Assembly: GCA_023391815.1 (NCBI GenBank)
Contig: JAEWAF010000135.1
Coordinates: 44,546 to 108,545 of the forward strand
Reading direction: 5' to 3'
Length of the DNA stretch: 64,000 bases
DNA from: Pseudomonadota bacterium
Lineage (GTDB): Bacteria; Pseudomonadota; Gammaproteobacteria; Steroidobacterales; Steroidobacteraceae
The notes below the pieces were generated by a model. That model was not told where the DNA came from. It ran no database searches and saw only the letters and a list, made by a program, of their open reading frames with translations. Shown here one piece after another: positions 41,001 to 49,779 of this stretch (position 1 is the stretch's first letter; every line of letters begins with the position of its first letter). Made by a program: the position numbers and the translations under genes.

Positions 41001-41466
41001 AGTCGTCGTCGACGAGTGGCGCTACGCCGACGAAGATCCGGTCGGCCGCGAGCGCGCGCTGATTCTGCCGTTCGCCCGCTGGAAGGCGGAGCGCGAGCAA
41101 TGGTGGCTGTGGGACGGCCGTCTCGGCGTGCGTATCGGGCCGACCGACCCGGTCGCCGAATTGAAGAACGATTTCACGCGCATCGGGCTGGTCGCGATCG
41201 AGTTCGGCGGTCTGGCCGAAGGTCGGGGTTATAGCCAGGCGGCGCTGCTCCGTTCGCGTTATAAGTTCACCGGCGAGCTGCGCGCGGTCGGCAAGATCCA
41301 GCGCGATCAATTGTTTTACATGGCGCGGTGTGGCTTCGACACCTTCGAGCTGCCCGAAGGCGCCGATCTCAGCGTCGCGTTGACCGCGTTCGACGATTTC
41401 TCCGTCGCGTATCAGGGCGCCTTCGACGCCGCCGGCGTACACGTTCAGCGTCGCGCGGTCGGCTGA
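40975..41466 (+). CDS. DUF934 family protein, sulfite reductase-associated
   Basis: Protein of 163 residues matching DUF934: LILPFARWKAE, LGVRIGPTDPVAELKNDF, IGLVAIEFGGLAEGRGYSQA, LLRSRYKFTGELRAVGKI and the C-terminal RCGFDTFELPE. The family is almost always next to siroheme sulfite reductase in proteobacteria and is thought to assist that enzyme, possibly in assembly or electron input. The exact role is unproven. The ATG lies within the end of cysI, a 26-base overlap, implying co-translation. Confidence 0.9.
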   Translation: MRQLIKQREVVVDEWRYADEDPVGRERALILPFARWKAEREQWWLWDGRLGVRIGPTDPVAELKNDFTRIGLVAIEFGGLAEGRGYSQAALLRSRYKFTGELRAVGKIQRDQLFYMARCGFDTFELPEGADLSVALTAFDDFSVAYQGAFDAAGVHVQRRAVG

Positions 41467-41625
41467 CAAACCCTTTCTCCTGGCCCGCGGCGCCGGTCGC
41501 GGGCTGTCGGATTCTTCGCCTCCACCCATCGGGAACAAGCGGCGCCGCTGAAGAATCCTTCATGGGCGCCCACGCCACCCGGGCTCTGAGGTTCGCACCG
41601 CACGTCGGGCGCCGAGGAGGTCCTT

Positions 41626-43005
41626 GTGGCCCACACGAAATCTCCCCAGCGGGCAGTCTTCGTCGGTGCAAGGCTGCTGTTGCTGCTTATCCTGTGGATG
41701 GGTGCCGCCTGGATGGATGCCGCCGGGTCGAGCCCCGCGCCACAGCGGCAGCCCGCGATGCTGCATCTGGAAATCCGAGACGCGATCGGGCCAGCCACCA
41801 GCAGTTTCTTCCTGCGCGCTCTGAAACATGCGCAGGAGCGCAACGTACAGTTCGTGGTGCTGGAGATGGACACGCCTGGCGGGCTCGATTCCGCCATGCG
41901 CGAAATGATCCAAGCCATTCTCGCCTCGCCGATCCCCATCGTTATCTATGTTTCGCCGTCGGGTGCGCGTGCGGCCAGCGCAGGCACTTATCTGCTGTAC
42001 GCCAGTCATGTCGCGGCGATGGCTCCTGCAACGAATATCGGTGCAGCGACACCGATCAACATTGGAGGCTCGGAGCCCTCAAAGCCAAAGAATGACGAAC
42101 CACAGTCGGATGAGCCGGAGAGCGCGTCGGAGCGCAAGGCGGTGAACGACGCTGTTTCTTCCATCCGTGGTCTTGCCGAATTGCGTGGTCGCAATGCCGA
42201 TTGGGGCGAGGCAGCCGTGCGTCACGCCGTGAGTCTCACGGCGCGCGTCGCGTTGGAGCAAAAAGTCATCGATCTGGTCGCGACTGACTTGCAGGATCTG
42301 TTGCGTCAGCTCGATGGCCGCAAAGTGAAAACACGCTATGAGGTCGTGCAGCTGGCGACGAAGGGCATCGTGACTGAGGAATTCACCGCCGACTGGCGCA
42401 CCAAGCTGCTGAGCATCGTCACCAATCCGAACGTCGCTTATTTGCTGATGCTCGCCGGCATTTATGGATTGCTCCTGGAAGGGTTCAATCCCGGTGGCTT
42501 CGCGCCCGGTGTGGTTGGCGCAGTGTCTCTGTTACTGGCGCTATATGCGTTTCAGATTCTCTCGGTCAATTACGCTGGGCTCGCACTCATTGCGTTGGGG
42601 ATCGCGTTGATTGTCGCCGAAGCATTCGCGCCCACTTTCGGCGCACTCGGCATCGGCGGCATCGTGGCGTTCACTATCGGCTCCATCATGTTGTTCGAGG
42701 GACAGGTGCCGGGGTTTCAGATCGCGCGAGGTCTCATCGGGGGCGTGGCGGTGGCGGCGGCGATCATCATGTTGTTGTCCGTGGGCCTGTTCATGCGCTC
42801 ACGACGTGTACGTGTCGCCACTGGGGTCGAGCAGTTGCTTCAGGAGCCCGCCGTCGCGCTCGAGGATTTCGATAGCGTGGGACGTGTCGACATTCGCGGT
42901 GAAATCTGGCGCGCCGTGACGCGCGCGCCGGTCAAGAAAGGCGCGCGCTTGAAGGTGTTGCGGGTCGAGGGTTTGACGTTGGAAGTCGCGCCGGGCGAGC
43001 AATGA
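41626..43005 (+). CDS. nfeD: NfeD-family membrane serine protease
   Basis: Protein of 459 residues of the long NfeD class. A signal or first helix (RLLLLLILWMGAAW) is followed by a ClpP-like periplasmic protease domain with LEMDTPGGLDSAMREMI, the nucleophile Ser in ASAGTYLLYASHVAAMAP and a downstream Lys in the EQKVIDLVA region. Four to five transmembrane helices and a C-terminal OB-fold (VGRVDIRGEIWRAVTR) come next. NfeD partners cleave the C-terminus of stomatin-like proteins. The slipin gene 24 bases downstream matches that pairing. The GTG start at 41626 has a strong GAGGAGG site. Confidence 0.92.
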   Translation: MAHTKSPQRAVFVGARLLLLLILWMGAAWMDAAGSSPAPQRQPAMLHLEIRDAIGPATSSFFLRALKHAQERNVQFVVLEMDTPGGLDSAMREMIQAILASPIPIVIYVSPSGARAASAGTYLLYASHVAAMAPATNIGAATPINIGGSEPSKPKNDEPQSDEPESASERKAVNDAVSSIRGLAELRGRNADWGEAAVRHAVSLTARVALEQKVIDLVATDLQDLLRQLDGRKVKTRYEVVQLATKGIVTEEFTADWRTKLLSIVTNPNVAYLLMLAGIYGLLLEGFNPGGFAPGVVGAVSLLLALYAFQILSVNYAGLALIALGIALIVAEAFAPTFGALGIGGIVAFTIGSIMLFEGQVPGFQIARGLIGGVAVAAAIIMLLSVGLFMRSRRVRVATGVEQLLQEPAVALEDFDSVGRVDIRGEIWRAVTRAPVKKGARLKVLRVEGLTLEVAPGEQ

Positions 43006-43029
43006 TTTTCAGCCAACGAGGAACGAGCC

Positions 43030-43764
43030 ATGTACCTGATCGTACCCGTCGTCATCCTGCTGTTCCTGCTCTTCAGCGCGATTCGGATTCTCAGTGAATA
43101 TGAGCGTGGTGTGCTGTTCACGCTGGGACGCTACACCGGGACGCGCGGTCCCGGCGTCATCGTCGTCGTTCCGCTGGTGCAACGGATGGTGAAGATGGAT
43201 TTGCGAACCGTGGTGCTCGATGTGCCCACCCAGGACGTCATTTCGCGAGATAACGTTTCGGTACGCGTGAGCGCGGTGGTTTACTTTCGCATAGTCGATC
43301 CGGCCCGAGCGGTGATTCAGGTAGCCAATCCGGTCGAGGCGACCAGTCAGCTGGCGCAGACCACGCTGCGCTCGGTGCTCGGCCAGCACGAGCTGGATGA
43401 GATCCTCAGTCAGCGTGACAAGCTCAATCTGGACATCCAACAAATCCTGGATCACGCCACCGACGCGTGGGGGATCAAGGTGGCCAACGTGGAGATCAAG
43501 CACGTCGATCTCAATGAGAACATGATCCGTGCGATTGCCAGGCAGGCCGAGGCGGAACGGGTCCGGCGCGCGAAGATCATTCATGCCGAAGGCGAGAAGC
43601 AGGCGGCGACCATGCTGGTGGAAGCTGCGCAAGCGCTCGGCACCGAACCGCGCGCGATGCAATTGAGATATCTGCAGACGTTGAGCGACATCTCCAGCGA
43701 GCGGACTTCGACCGTGGTCTTTCCTTTGCCGATCGATTTGATCAAGCCGCTGGTGGATCGCTGA
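43030..43764 (+). CDS. Slipin / stomatin-like SPFH-domain protein
   Basis: Protein of 244 residues. It has an N-terminal membrane helix (LIVPVVILLFLLFSAIRIL), then the SPFH domain with SEYERGVLFTLGRYTGTRGPGV, VPTQDVISRDNVSVRVSAVVYFR and the helical end IARQAEAERVRRAKIIHAEGEKQAA. Slipins organise membrane microdomains and are processed by the adjacent NfeD protease. The pair is an operon. The C-terminal residues LPIDLIKPLVDR are the part NfeD-type proteases are known to cut in related systems. Confidence 0.93.
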   Translation: MYLIVPVVILLFLLFSAIRILSEYERGVLFTLGRYTGTRGPGVIVVVPLVQRMVKMDLRTVVLDVPTQDVISRDNVSVRVSAVVYFRIVDPARAVIQVANPVEATSQLAQTTLRSVLGQHELDEILSQRDKLNLDIQQILDHATDAWGIKVANVEIKHVDLNENMIRAIARQAEAERVRRAKIIHAEGEKQAATMLVEAAQALGTEPRAMQLRYLQTLSDISSERTSTVVFPLPIDLIKPLVDR

Positions 43765-43828
43765 TTCGTGACAGGAGCGGGCGCGTCGGTGCACACTCGT
43801 CGCGTCGCATTTCGCTACGAGGTCGATC

Positions 43829-44602
43829 ATGAGCGCCGGGAATGTCTGCATCATCACGGGTTCGGCGACGGGCATCGGCGCTGCCTGCGCCGTGGAATTG
43901 GGGAAGCGCGGCTGGCGCACCGTCATCAATTACACGAAGAGCGAAGTCGAGGCGCGTCAGACTTCGAGCGAATGTGAGAAGCACGGTGGCGAGACGTTGC
44001 TGGTACGAGCCAACGTTGCCGAGGACGCTGATTGTCGGCGCATGGCGGACGCGGCGCTGGAGAAGTGGGGTCGGATCGACGGGTTGATCAATAACGCCGG
44101 CACGACCAAGGTCGTGTTCAATCACGCCAATCTGGAGGCGCTGTCGGCGGAGGATTTTCAGAAGATCTATGCTGTGAATGTGATTGGCGCATTTCAGATG
44201 ATCCGCGCCGTCGAGCCGGCGATGCGCAAGCAAGGTCGCGGCTCGATCGTGAATATTTCTTCCCGCGCGGGCATCGATAGCACGGGCACCTCGATTGCTT
44301 ATGCCGCTTCGAAAGGTGCGCTGAACACGATGACGATGGGCTTGGCCCGCGCCCTCGGACCGCAGATTCGGGTGAATGCCGTGTGCCCCGGCTTCGTCGA
44401 GACTCGCTGGCTTCAGGAAGCCATTGGCGAGAAATACGAAATGGCCCGCGCCCGCTGGTCCAGCAACTCAGCCCTGCAAAAACCCAGCAGCCCCGCAGAC
44501 ATCGCCGACGTCGCCGTGTGGCTCCTCACCGGCGCCCCCACCGTCACCGGCGAACTCATCCTCGCCGACGGCGGCAACCGCCTCGGCGCCCCGCCTCGCT
44601 AA
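43829..44602 (+). CDS. Short-chain dehydrogenase/reductase
   Basis: Protein of 257 residues, classical SDR like FabG-type reductases. Visible are TGSATGIGAACAVELG, the NNAG motif in LINNAGTTK, NISSRAGIDSTGTSIAYAASKGAL containing Ser, Tyr and Lys of the active site, and the terminal VTGELILADGGNRL. It is a cytoplasmic NAD(P)H-dependent oxidoreductase of unknown substrate. It follows the slipin gene by 64 bases and may be a separate unit. The last 130 bases of the gene have many runs of C, giving strongly biased codons compared with the start. Confidence 0.9.
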   Translation: MSAGNVCIITGSATGIGAACAVELGKRGWRTVINYTKSEVEARQTSSECEKHGGETLLVRANVAEDADCRRMADAALEKWGRIDGLINNAGTTKVVFNHANLEALSAEDFQKIYAVNVIGAFQMIRAVEPAMRKQGRGSIVNISSRAGIDSTGTSIAYAASKGALNTMTMGLARALGPQIRVNAVCPGFVETRWLQEAIGEKYEMARARWSSNSALQKPSSPADIADVAVWLLTGAPTVTGELILADGGNRLGAPPR

Positions 44603-44619
44603 AGCCCCGCGCCGAGAAC

Positions 44620-46422
44620 TTAGGAAGCGACAGCGGCCCGCGAGTTCCCATTCGCCAGATCCGCGAATTGCAGCGCCGCCAGGCGCGCATACAGCTCGTT
44701 GCTTTCGAGCAGCTGAGCGTGAGTGCCGATGTCGACGATGCGGCCGTGGTCGAGGACGACGATGCGGTCGGCTTTGAGGATGGTGGCGAGGCGGTGGGCG
44801 ATGACCAGGGTCGTGCGATGTTCCATCAGTCGTTCGAGCGCTTCCTGGACGTAACGTTCGCTTTCGGCGTCGAGCGAGCTCGTGGCTTCGTCCAACAACA
44901 GGATGGGCGGATCCTTCAGCAGGGCGCGAGCGATGGCGATGCGCTGGCGTTGGCCACCGGAGAGGCGGGTGCCTTTTTCGCCGAGGAACGTATCGTAGCC
45001 GTCGGGCAATTCGCGAATGAATTCGTCGGCCCCGGCGGCGCGTGCCGCAGCTTCGATCTCGGCATCGGTCGCGCTCGGCCGGCCGTAGCGAATGTTTTCT
45101 CGCGCGGTCGTCCCGAACAGCACGGTTTCCTGCGGAACCAATCCGATGCGTGCGCGAATGTCTTCGGGTCGAGCTTGAGAAATATCGACGCCATCGATCG
45201 TGACGCGCCCGGAGGCCGGATCGTAAAACCGCAGTAGCAACTGGAACGTCGTGCTTTTCCCCGCACCGGAGGGCCCGACGAACGCCACGGTCTCACCCCG
45301 CTCGATCGCCAGCGACAAATCGTCGAGCGCCAACGACTCCGGCCGGGACGGATAACGAAAAGAAACATGCTCGAAAGTAATGCGCCCGACCGGCGGGGTC
45401 GGAAACTGCTGCGGCTTGGGAGGCGCCACGATATTCGGCGCGGCGATCTTGAGCTCGACCAGACGTTCCATCGCACCGGCCGCGCGCTGCACCTCACCCC
45501 ACATCTCACTCAGCGTCGCCGCCGCGATGGCGACGTACACGGCGTAGATCAGGAACTGACTCAGCTCGCCGCCCGTCATCTCCTTGTCGAGCACGCGATG
45601 CGCGCCCTGCCACAACACGAAGGTGATCGCGCCGAAGACCATCATGGTGCCGATCGCCGACATGGCGGAGCGGACCTTGGTTCGTTGCAAGGCCACGCGG
45701 AACGACTCTTCCACGGCGGTGGTGTAGCGTTTGGTGTGCAAGCCCTCGAGTGTGAACGCCTGCACCGTTTGAATCGCGTTCAGCGTCTCGCCGGCGAGGC
45801 CGCTGGTATCGGCGATCTTGTCCTGCGACTCGCGCGATAACTTACGCAGTTTCCGGCCGACTGCGATGATGGGCACGATCACCAGGGGAATGAGCACGAT
45901 GATCATGCCGGCCAGCGACGGGCTGGTGGCGATCATCAACACCAGCGCGCCGACCAATTGCACGGCCGAGCGCAATGTCATGGAAAGATTCACGCCGGCG
46001 ATGCCCTGCACGAGCGTCGTGTCGGTCGTGAGTCGAGACAACACCTCGCCGATCCGGGTGATTTCGAAGAACGTCGGGTCCATGCGCACCACGCGCGCAT
46101 AAACATCCTCGCGCAGGTCGGCAACGACTCGCTCGCCCAGCCACGTCACGAAATACAAGCGCAAGGCCGCGAAAATACCGAACACAGCCGCCGCGGCGAG
46201 GAATGCCACGAAATAGGTGTTGATGGTGGTCGCGTCCTGCGCCGCCATGCCGCGATCGATGAGATCGCGAAACGCCATCGGGATCACGAGCATGGCCGCC
46301 GCCGCGACCAGCAGCGCGATCATCGCCAGGCTCAGGATGCCTTTGTACTTGCTCAGATACGGCCACAGCTCACGCAGCGGTTTGAGCGAGCGGGCCTTGG
46401 GTCTTTCCGGATTGGCTGACAT
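44620..46422 (-). CDS. ABC exporter, fused permease and ATPase (MsbA/LmrA-like)
   Basis: Protein of 600 residues with six membrane helices (residues about 30-330) and one ATPase domain: Walker A GPSGAGKST, signature LSGGQRQR, Walker B ILLLDEATSSLD and H-loop VIAHRLATIL. This is a type IV half-transporter working as a homodimer, like MsbA (lipid A flipping) or multidrug exporters. No lpxK or kdsB lies beside it, so a lipid A role is not supported by context. The ATG at 46422 follows the CysB-type gene by 28 bases on the same strand. Confidence 0.9.
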   Translation of the reverse strand: MSANPERPKARSLKPLRELWPYLSKYKGILSLAMIALLVAAAAMLVIPMAFRDLIDRGMAAQDATTINTYFVAFLAAAAVFGIFAALRLYFVTWLGERVVADLREDVYARVVRMDPTFFEITRIGEVLSRLTTDTTLVQGIAGVNLSMTLRSAVQLVGALVLMIATSPSLAGMIIVLIPLVIVPIIAVGRKLRKLSRESQDKIADTSGLAGETLNAIQTVQAFTLEGLHTKRYTTAVEESFRVALQRTKVRSAMSAIGTMMVFGAITFVLWQGAHRVLDKEMTGGELSQFLIYAVYVAIAAATLSEMWGEVQRAAGAMERLVELKIAAPNIVAPPKPQQFPTPPVGRITFEHVSFRYPSRPESLALDDLSLAIERGETVAFVGPSGAGKSTTFQLLLRFYDPASGRVTIDGVDISQARPEDIRARIGLVPQETVLFGTTARENIRYGRPSATDAEIEAAARAAGADEFIRELPDGYDTFLGEKGTRLSGGQRQRIAIARALLKDPPILLLDEATSSLDAESERYVQEALERLMEHRTTLVIAHRLATILKADRIVVLDHGRIVDIGTHAQLLESNELYARLAALQFADLANGNSRAAVAS

Positions 46423-46450
46423 GGCGTGCGCGAAACACTCGTGATGAGGT

Positions 46451-47428
46451 CTAGCGATAGACCGGTAATTCGACGTCCGTGAACAGCCCTTCCACATCGG
46501 ACGGCGTGGCCGCGTTGCCGGCGCGATCCACCAGCCGCCGCGTCAGATGCGGGGCGAGCAGTTGCAGGAAGTCGTACATGTAGCTGCGGAGCAGGGCGCC
46601 CTGGTGGAAGCCGATCCAGGTCGAATGGGCCGGGAACAGATGCGACGCGTCGATGGACACCAGGTCCGAGTCCTCGCGTGGGTCGACCGCCATGCTCGCG
46701 ACGATCCCGACGCCCATTCCGAGCCGCACATAAGTCTTGATCACGTCGGCATCGCGAGCAGTCAGCGCCACGTGCGGCGTAATGCCATGGCGCGCGAAGA
46801 TCTGCTGTAACGAAGACGGCCCCGAGAAGCCGAACACGTAAGTGACGATCGGATACTTGCCGAGCGTCTCGATCGTGACTTTGCCTTCATTCGCGAGCGG
46901 ATGACCCTGCGGCACGACGATGCGCCGATGCCAGCGATAGCACGGCAACAGCACCAGATTGGTGAACAGCTCCTGCGAGCCGGTGTTGATCGCGAAGTCG
47001 ATGCGGTCGCGCGCGGCCATGTCCGCGATCTGCTCGGAGGTGCCCTGGTGGAGGTGCAGCTCCACGTCCGGATACCGCTCCCGAAACCGACGGATGACCT
47101 GCGGCAGGACATAACGGGCCTGCGTATGCGTCGTGCCGATGGCCAGCGAGCCGCGCCCGTCGCCCTTCTGCTCGTCCGCGAGGCGCTTGATGCTCTGGAC
47201 TTCCTTGAGGATTTTCTGGGCGCGGTCGATGACCCGCTTACCCGCCGGCGTGACGCGCGTCAGGGTTCTTCCCTGGCGCAGGAAGATGGGAAACCCCAGC
47301 TCATCCTCGAGCTGCTTCAGCTGCTTGCTGACGCCCGGCTGCGAGGTATGCAGGCGCTCGGCCGCGGCGGTGATGTTCAGGTCGTTCTCGACGATGGCGG
47401 CGAGGTACCGTAATTGTTGTAGTTTCAT
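46451..47428 (-). CDS. cysB: CysB-type LysR regulator of sulfur assimilation
   Basis: Protein of 325 residues. The N-terminus MKLQQLRYLAAIVENDLNIT with AAERLHTSQPGVSKQLKQLE is characteristic of CysB/Cbl. The ligand domain shows AIGTTHTQARYVLPQV, the sulfate/thiosulfate-site-like HQGTSEQIADM, YPIVTYVFGFSGPSSLQ and LGMGVGIVASMA. CysB activates sulfate assimilation genes in response to O- or N-acetylserine. It is divergent from cysH, and a dyad lies in the region between. An ABC exporter gene follows it. Confidence 0.93.
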   Translation of the reverse strand: MKLQQLRYLAAIVENDLNITAAAERLHTSQPGVSKQLKQLEDELGFPIFLRQGRTLTRVTPAGKRVIDRAQKILKEVQSIKRLADEQKGDGRGSLAIGTTHTQARYVLPQVIRRFRERYPDVELHLHQGTSEQIADMAARDRIDFAINTGSQELFTNLVLLPCYRWHRRIVVPQGHPLANEGKVTIETLGKYPIVTYVFGFSGPSSLQQIFARHGITPHVALTARDADVIKTYVRLGMGVGIVASMAVDPREDSDLVSIDASHLFPAHSTWIGFHQGALLRSYMYDFLQLLAPHLTRRLVDRAGNAATPSDVEGLFTDVELPVYR

Positions 47429-47490
47429 GCACTTAACTATAGCGATCGAAGCGCGGCGAAGTCATAACGGGCCCGCATCATGACAGAACA

Positions 47491-47509
47491 AACCAGTCTT
47501 TCCCTGGTT
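47491..47509. promoter_or_regulatory. Dyad in the cysB/cysH divergent region
   Basis: AACCAG at 47491-47496 and CTGGTT at 47504-47509 form an inverted repeat with a 7-base spacer, about 50 bases upstream of cysH and 60 upstream of cysB. LysR regulators bind such dyads between divergent genes, so this is a candidate CysB-type site. CysB sites are poorly conserved, which limits certainty. Confidence 0.35.
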
Positions 47510-47558
47510 ATAAGGCGGTTAGCTACAGTGCATCCCAGAGAATAAGGATCGATTGACC

Positions 47559-48302
47559 ATGACCGATGCACTGTCGCCCCGCCTGCAATCCCTCGTCGAG
47601 GGTACTCGCGCCCTGCTGGAACAGGCCGTTCGCGAGCACCAGGATGTGGTGTACTCCAATAGTTTAGGGCTAGAGGCGATGGTGTTGACCGACATCATCA
47701 GCACCTACACGCCGGAAATCGAGATGTTCACGCTCGACACCGGCCGCTTGCACGACGAGACCCTGTCGCTGCTGGATCGCCTGGAGCGCCGCTATCAGCG
47801 TCGCATTCAGGTGTTCTATCCGCAGGCCGAGGCCATCGAGCAGTACGTGCGCGACAATGGTATCAACGGTTTCTATCTCGGTACCGAAGAACGCCAGTCC
47901 TGCTGTGGGATTCGCAAGATCGAGCCGTTCAAGCGCGCCATCGCCGGCCGTAAGGCCTGGGTCACGGGCGTGCGTCGCGAACAGTCCGCCGAGCGCGCGC
48001 TGGGCGAGCCGGTGTCCTGGGACGACCGCTACGGGCTCTGGAAAATCAGCCCGATGCTGGACTGGACCGAAGCGGACGTCACGGCGTATATCAAGGCTCG
48101 CAACCTCCCTTACAACGCCCTGCATGACAAAGGCTATCCCAGCATCGGCTGCGCGCCGTGCACCCGGGCAGTGGAGCCCGGTGCCGATCCGCGCTCGGGC
48201 CGCTGGTGGTGGGAAAATCCCGAGTCTCGCGAGTGCGGCCTGCAGCCGCGCCGCCGGGTCATTCCGCTGAAGGTCGAGCCGCGTCGCGCGGCCGGCCAAT
48301 AA
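47559..48302 (+). CDS. cysH: Phosphoadenylyl/adenylyl-sulfate reductase, [4Fe-4S] type
   Basis: Protein of 247 residues. Cys115-Cys116 in SCCGIRKIEPF and Cys198-x2-Cys201 in SIGCAPCTRA are the four iron-sulfur ligands that distinguish APS reductases from cluster-free PAPS reductases. The catalytic cysteine is Cys226 in RECGLQP; the motif is usually ECGLH, so the His is replaced by Gln here. It reduces activated sulfate to sulfite using thioredoxin. The ATG at 47559 is used; a TTG two codons upstream is an alternative. It is first in the cysH-cysG-cysK run, divergent from cysB. Confidence 0.93.
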   Translation: MTDALSPRLQSLVEGTRALLEQAVREHQDVVYSNSLGLEAMVLTDIISTYTPEIEMFTLDTGRLHDETLSLLDRLERRYQRRIQVFYPQAEAIEQYVRDNGINGFYLGTEERQSCCGIRKIEPFKRAIAGRKAWVTGVRREQSAERALGEPVSWDDRYGLWKISPMLDWTEADVTAYIKARNLPYNALHDKGYPSIGCAPCTRAVEPGADPRSGRWWWENPESRECGLQPRRRVIPLKVEPRRAAGQ

Positions 48303-48336
48303 GCGCGACGCGGCGCGTCGCAGGACGACGCTTGCC

Positions 48337-49779
48337 ATGGACTACTTCCCGATTTTTCTACGGCTCGCGAACGAACCGGTGCTGGTCGTCGGCGGCGGGG
48401 AAGTAGCCGCGCGCAAGATTGATCTGCTCCTGCGCACGCAGGCGAAGGTCAGCGTCGTTGCTCCCGAATTGATCGAGTCGCTGGCGCAGAAGGCCGCGGC
48501 CGGTGTCATCGCTTACGTGCCCGGCGAATTCCAGCCGGAGCTGCTGGACGGCATGCGCCTGGCCATCGCGGCAACCGACAAACAATCGGTCAACGCGTGG
48601 GTCGCGCACCAATGCGAGCGTCGAAACATTCCGGTGAATGTGGTCGACGATCGCGAGCTGTCGCGCTTCATCATGCCGGCGATCATCGATCGTTCGCCGG
48701 TGGTCGTCGCGGTGGGCAGCAGTGGCGACGCGCCGGTGCTGACGCGTCGTCTGCGCGAGAAGCTCGAATCGTTTCTGCCGCAGCGGCTCGGCGATCTGGC
48801 CAAGCTCGCCGGCAAGTTGCGCCCGGCGGTGAAGGCGAAGCTCGAGCACGCCGGCACGCGTCGTCGCTTCTGGGAAAATTTCTTCGACGGCTCGATTGCC
48901 GCCGACGTGCTGGCCGGTCGCGAGGACGCGGCGGGGCAGGGCGTGCTCGATCGCATCGGCAACTCGCTCACGCGCTTCGCGAAGCAATCGAAGTTCGCGG
49001 GCGAAGTGGCGCTGGTCGGCGCGGGTCCGGGCGATCCGGGATTGCTGACGTTGCGCGCGCTGCGAGCGTTGCAGAACGCGGATGTGATTGTTTACGACCG
49101 ACTGGTGTCGGCCGAGGTGCTCGATCTCGCTCGTCGCGATGCCGAGCGCATCTATGTCGGCAAGGCGGCGGGCAATCATCACGTCTCGCAGGAAGATACC
49201 AACGCGCTGCTGGTGAAGCTCGCGAAAGCAGGCAAGCGCGTGTGCCGATTGAAAGGCGGCGATCCGTTCATCTTCGGTCGTGGTGGCGAAGAGTTGGAAG
49301 CGCTGGCCGCCGAAGGAATTCGATTCGAAGTCGTGCCCGGCGTGACCGCCGCGGCCGGTTGTGCCGCTTACGCCGGCATCCCGCTCACACATCGCGATCA
49401 CGCGCAGGCGCTGACGTTCGTGACAGGGCATTGCAAGGGCGAATCCGACAACGTCGACTGGGCCGCGCTCGCACGTCCTGGTCATACGGTGGTGTTCTAC
49501 ATGGGCCTGAACCAGCTACAGAACATCGTCGCCCGCCTGCGTGAGCATGGAGTGCCCGAGACTCGCGCCGCCGCGCTGATCGAGCATGGCACGCGTCCGT
49601 CGCAACGTGTGGTCACCGCCACGATCGCCGATCTGGTTCAGAAAGCCGCCGAAGCTCGCGTGGAATCGCCGGCACTGCTGATCGTGGGCGAGGTGACTCG
49701 TCTGCACGAAGCATTGCATTGGTTCAACACGCGCTCCGTCGAACTCGCACTCACTGATGAAGGAAGGCTGTCCGCATGA
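48337..49779 (+). CDS. cysG: Siroheme synthase, trifunctional
   Basis: Protein of 480 residues. The N-terminal part (1-150) is the precorrin-2 dehydrogenase/ferrochelatase with VLVVGGGEVAARKIDLLL and IPVNVVDDRELSRFIMPAII. The C-terminal part (about 215-470) is uroporphyrinogen III methyltransferase with VALVGAGPGDPGLLTLRAL, YVGKAAGNHHVSQEDTN, RLKGGDPFIFGRGGEE and EVVPGVTAAAGCAAYAGIPL. It makes the siroheme required by the sulfite reductase 7 kb upstream. Its end overlaps the cysteine synthase start by 4 bases (ATGA). Confidence 0.94.
   Translation: MDYFPIFLRLANEPVLVVGGGEVAARKIDLLLRTQAKVSVVAPELIESLAQKAAAGVIAYVPGEFQPELLDGMRLAIAATDKQSVNAWVAHQCERRNIPVNVVDDRELSRFIMPAIIDRSPVVVAVGSSGDAPVLTRRLREKLESFLPQRLGDLAKLAGKLRPAVKAKLEHAGTRRRFWENFFDGSIAADVLAGREDAAGQGVLDRIGNSLTRFAKQSKFAGEVALVGAGPGDPGLLTLRALRALQNADVIVYDRLVSAEVLDLARRDAERIYVGKAAGNHHVSQEDTNALLVKLAKAGKRVCRLKGGDPFIFGRGGEELEALAAEGIRFEVVPGVTAAAGCAAYAGIPLTHRDHAQALTFVTGHCKGESDNVDWAALARPGHTVVFYMGLNQLQNIVARLREHGVPETRAAALIEHGTRPSQRVVTATIADLVQKAAEARVESPALLIVGEVTRLHEALHWFNTRSVELALTDEGRLSA

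Noticed and set aside
41328..42095. Open frame spanning the DUF934 end and the nfeD start
   Set aside because: It overlaps two well-supported genes in another frame and is arginine-rich without family features.
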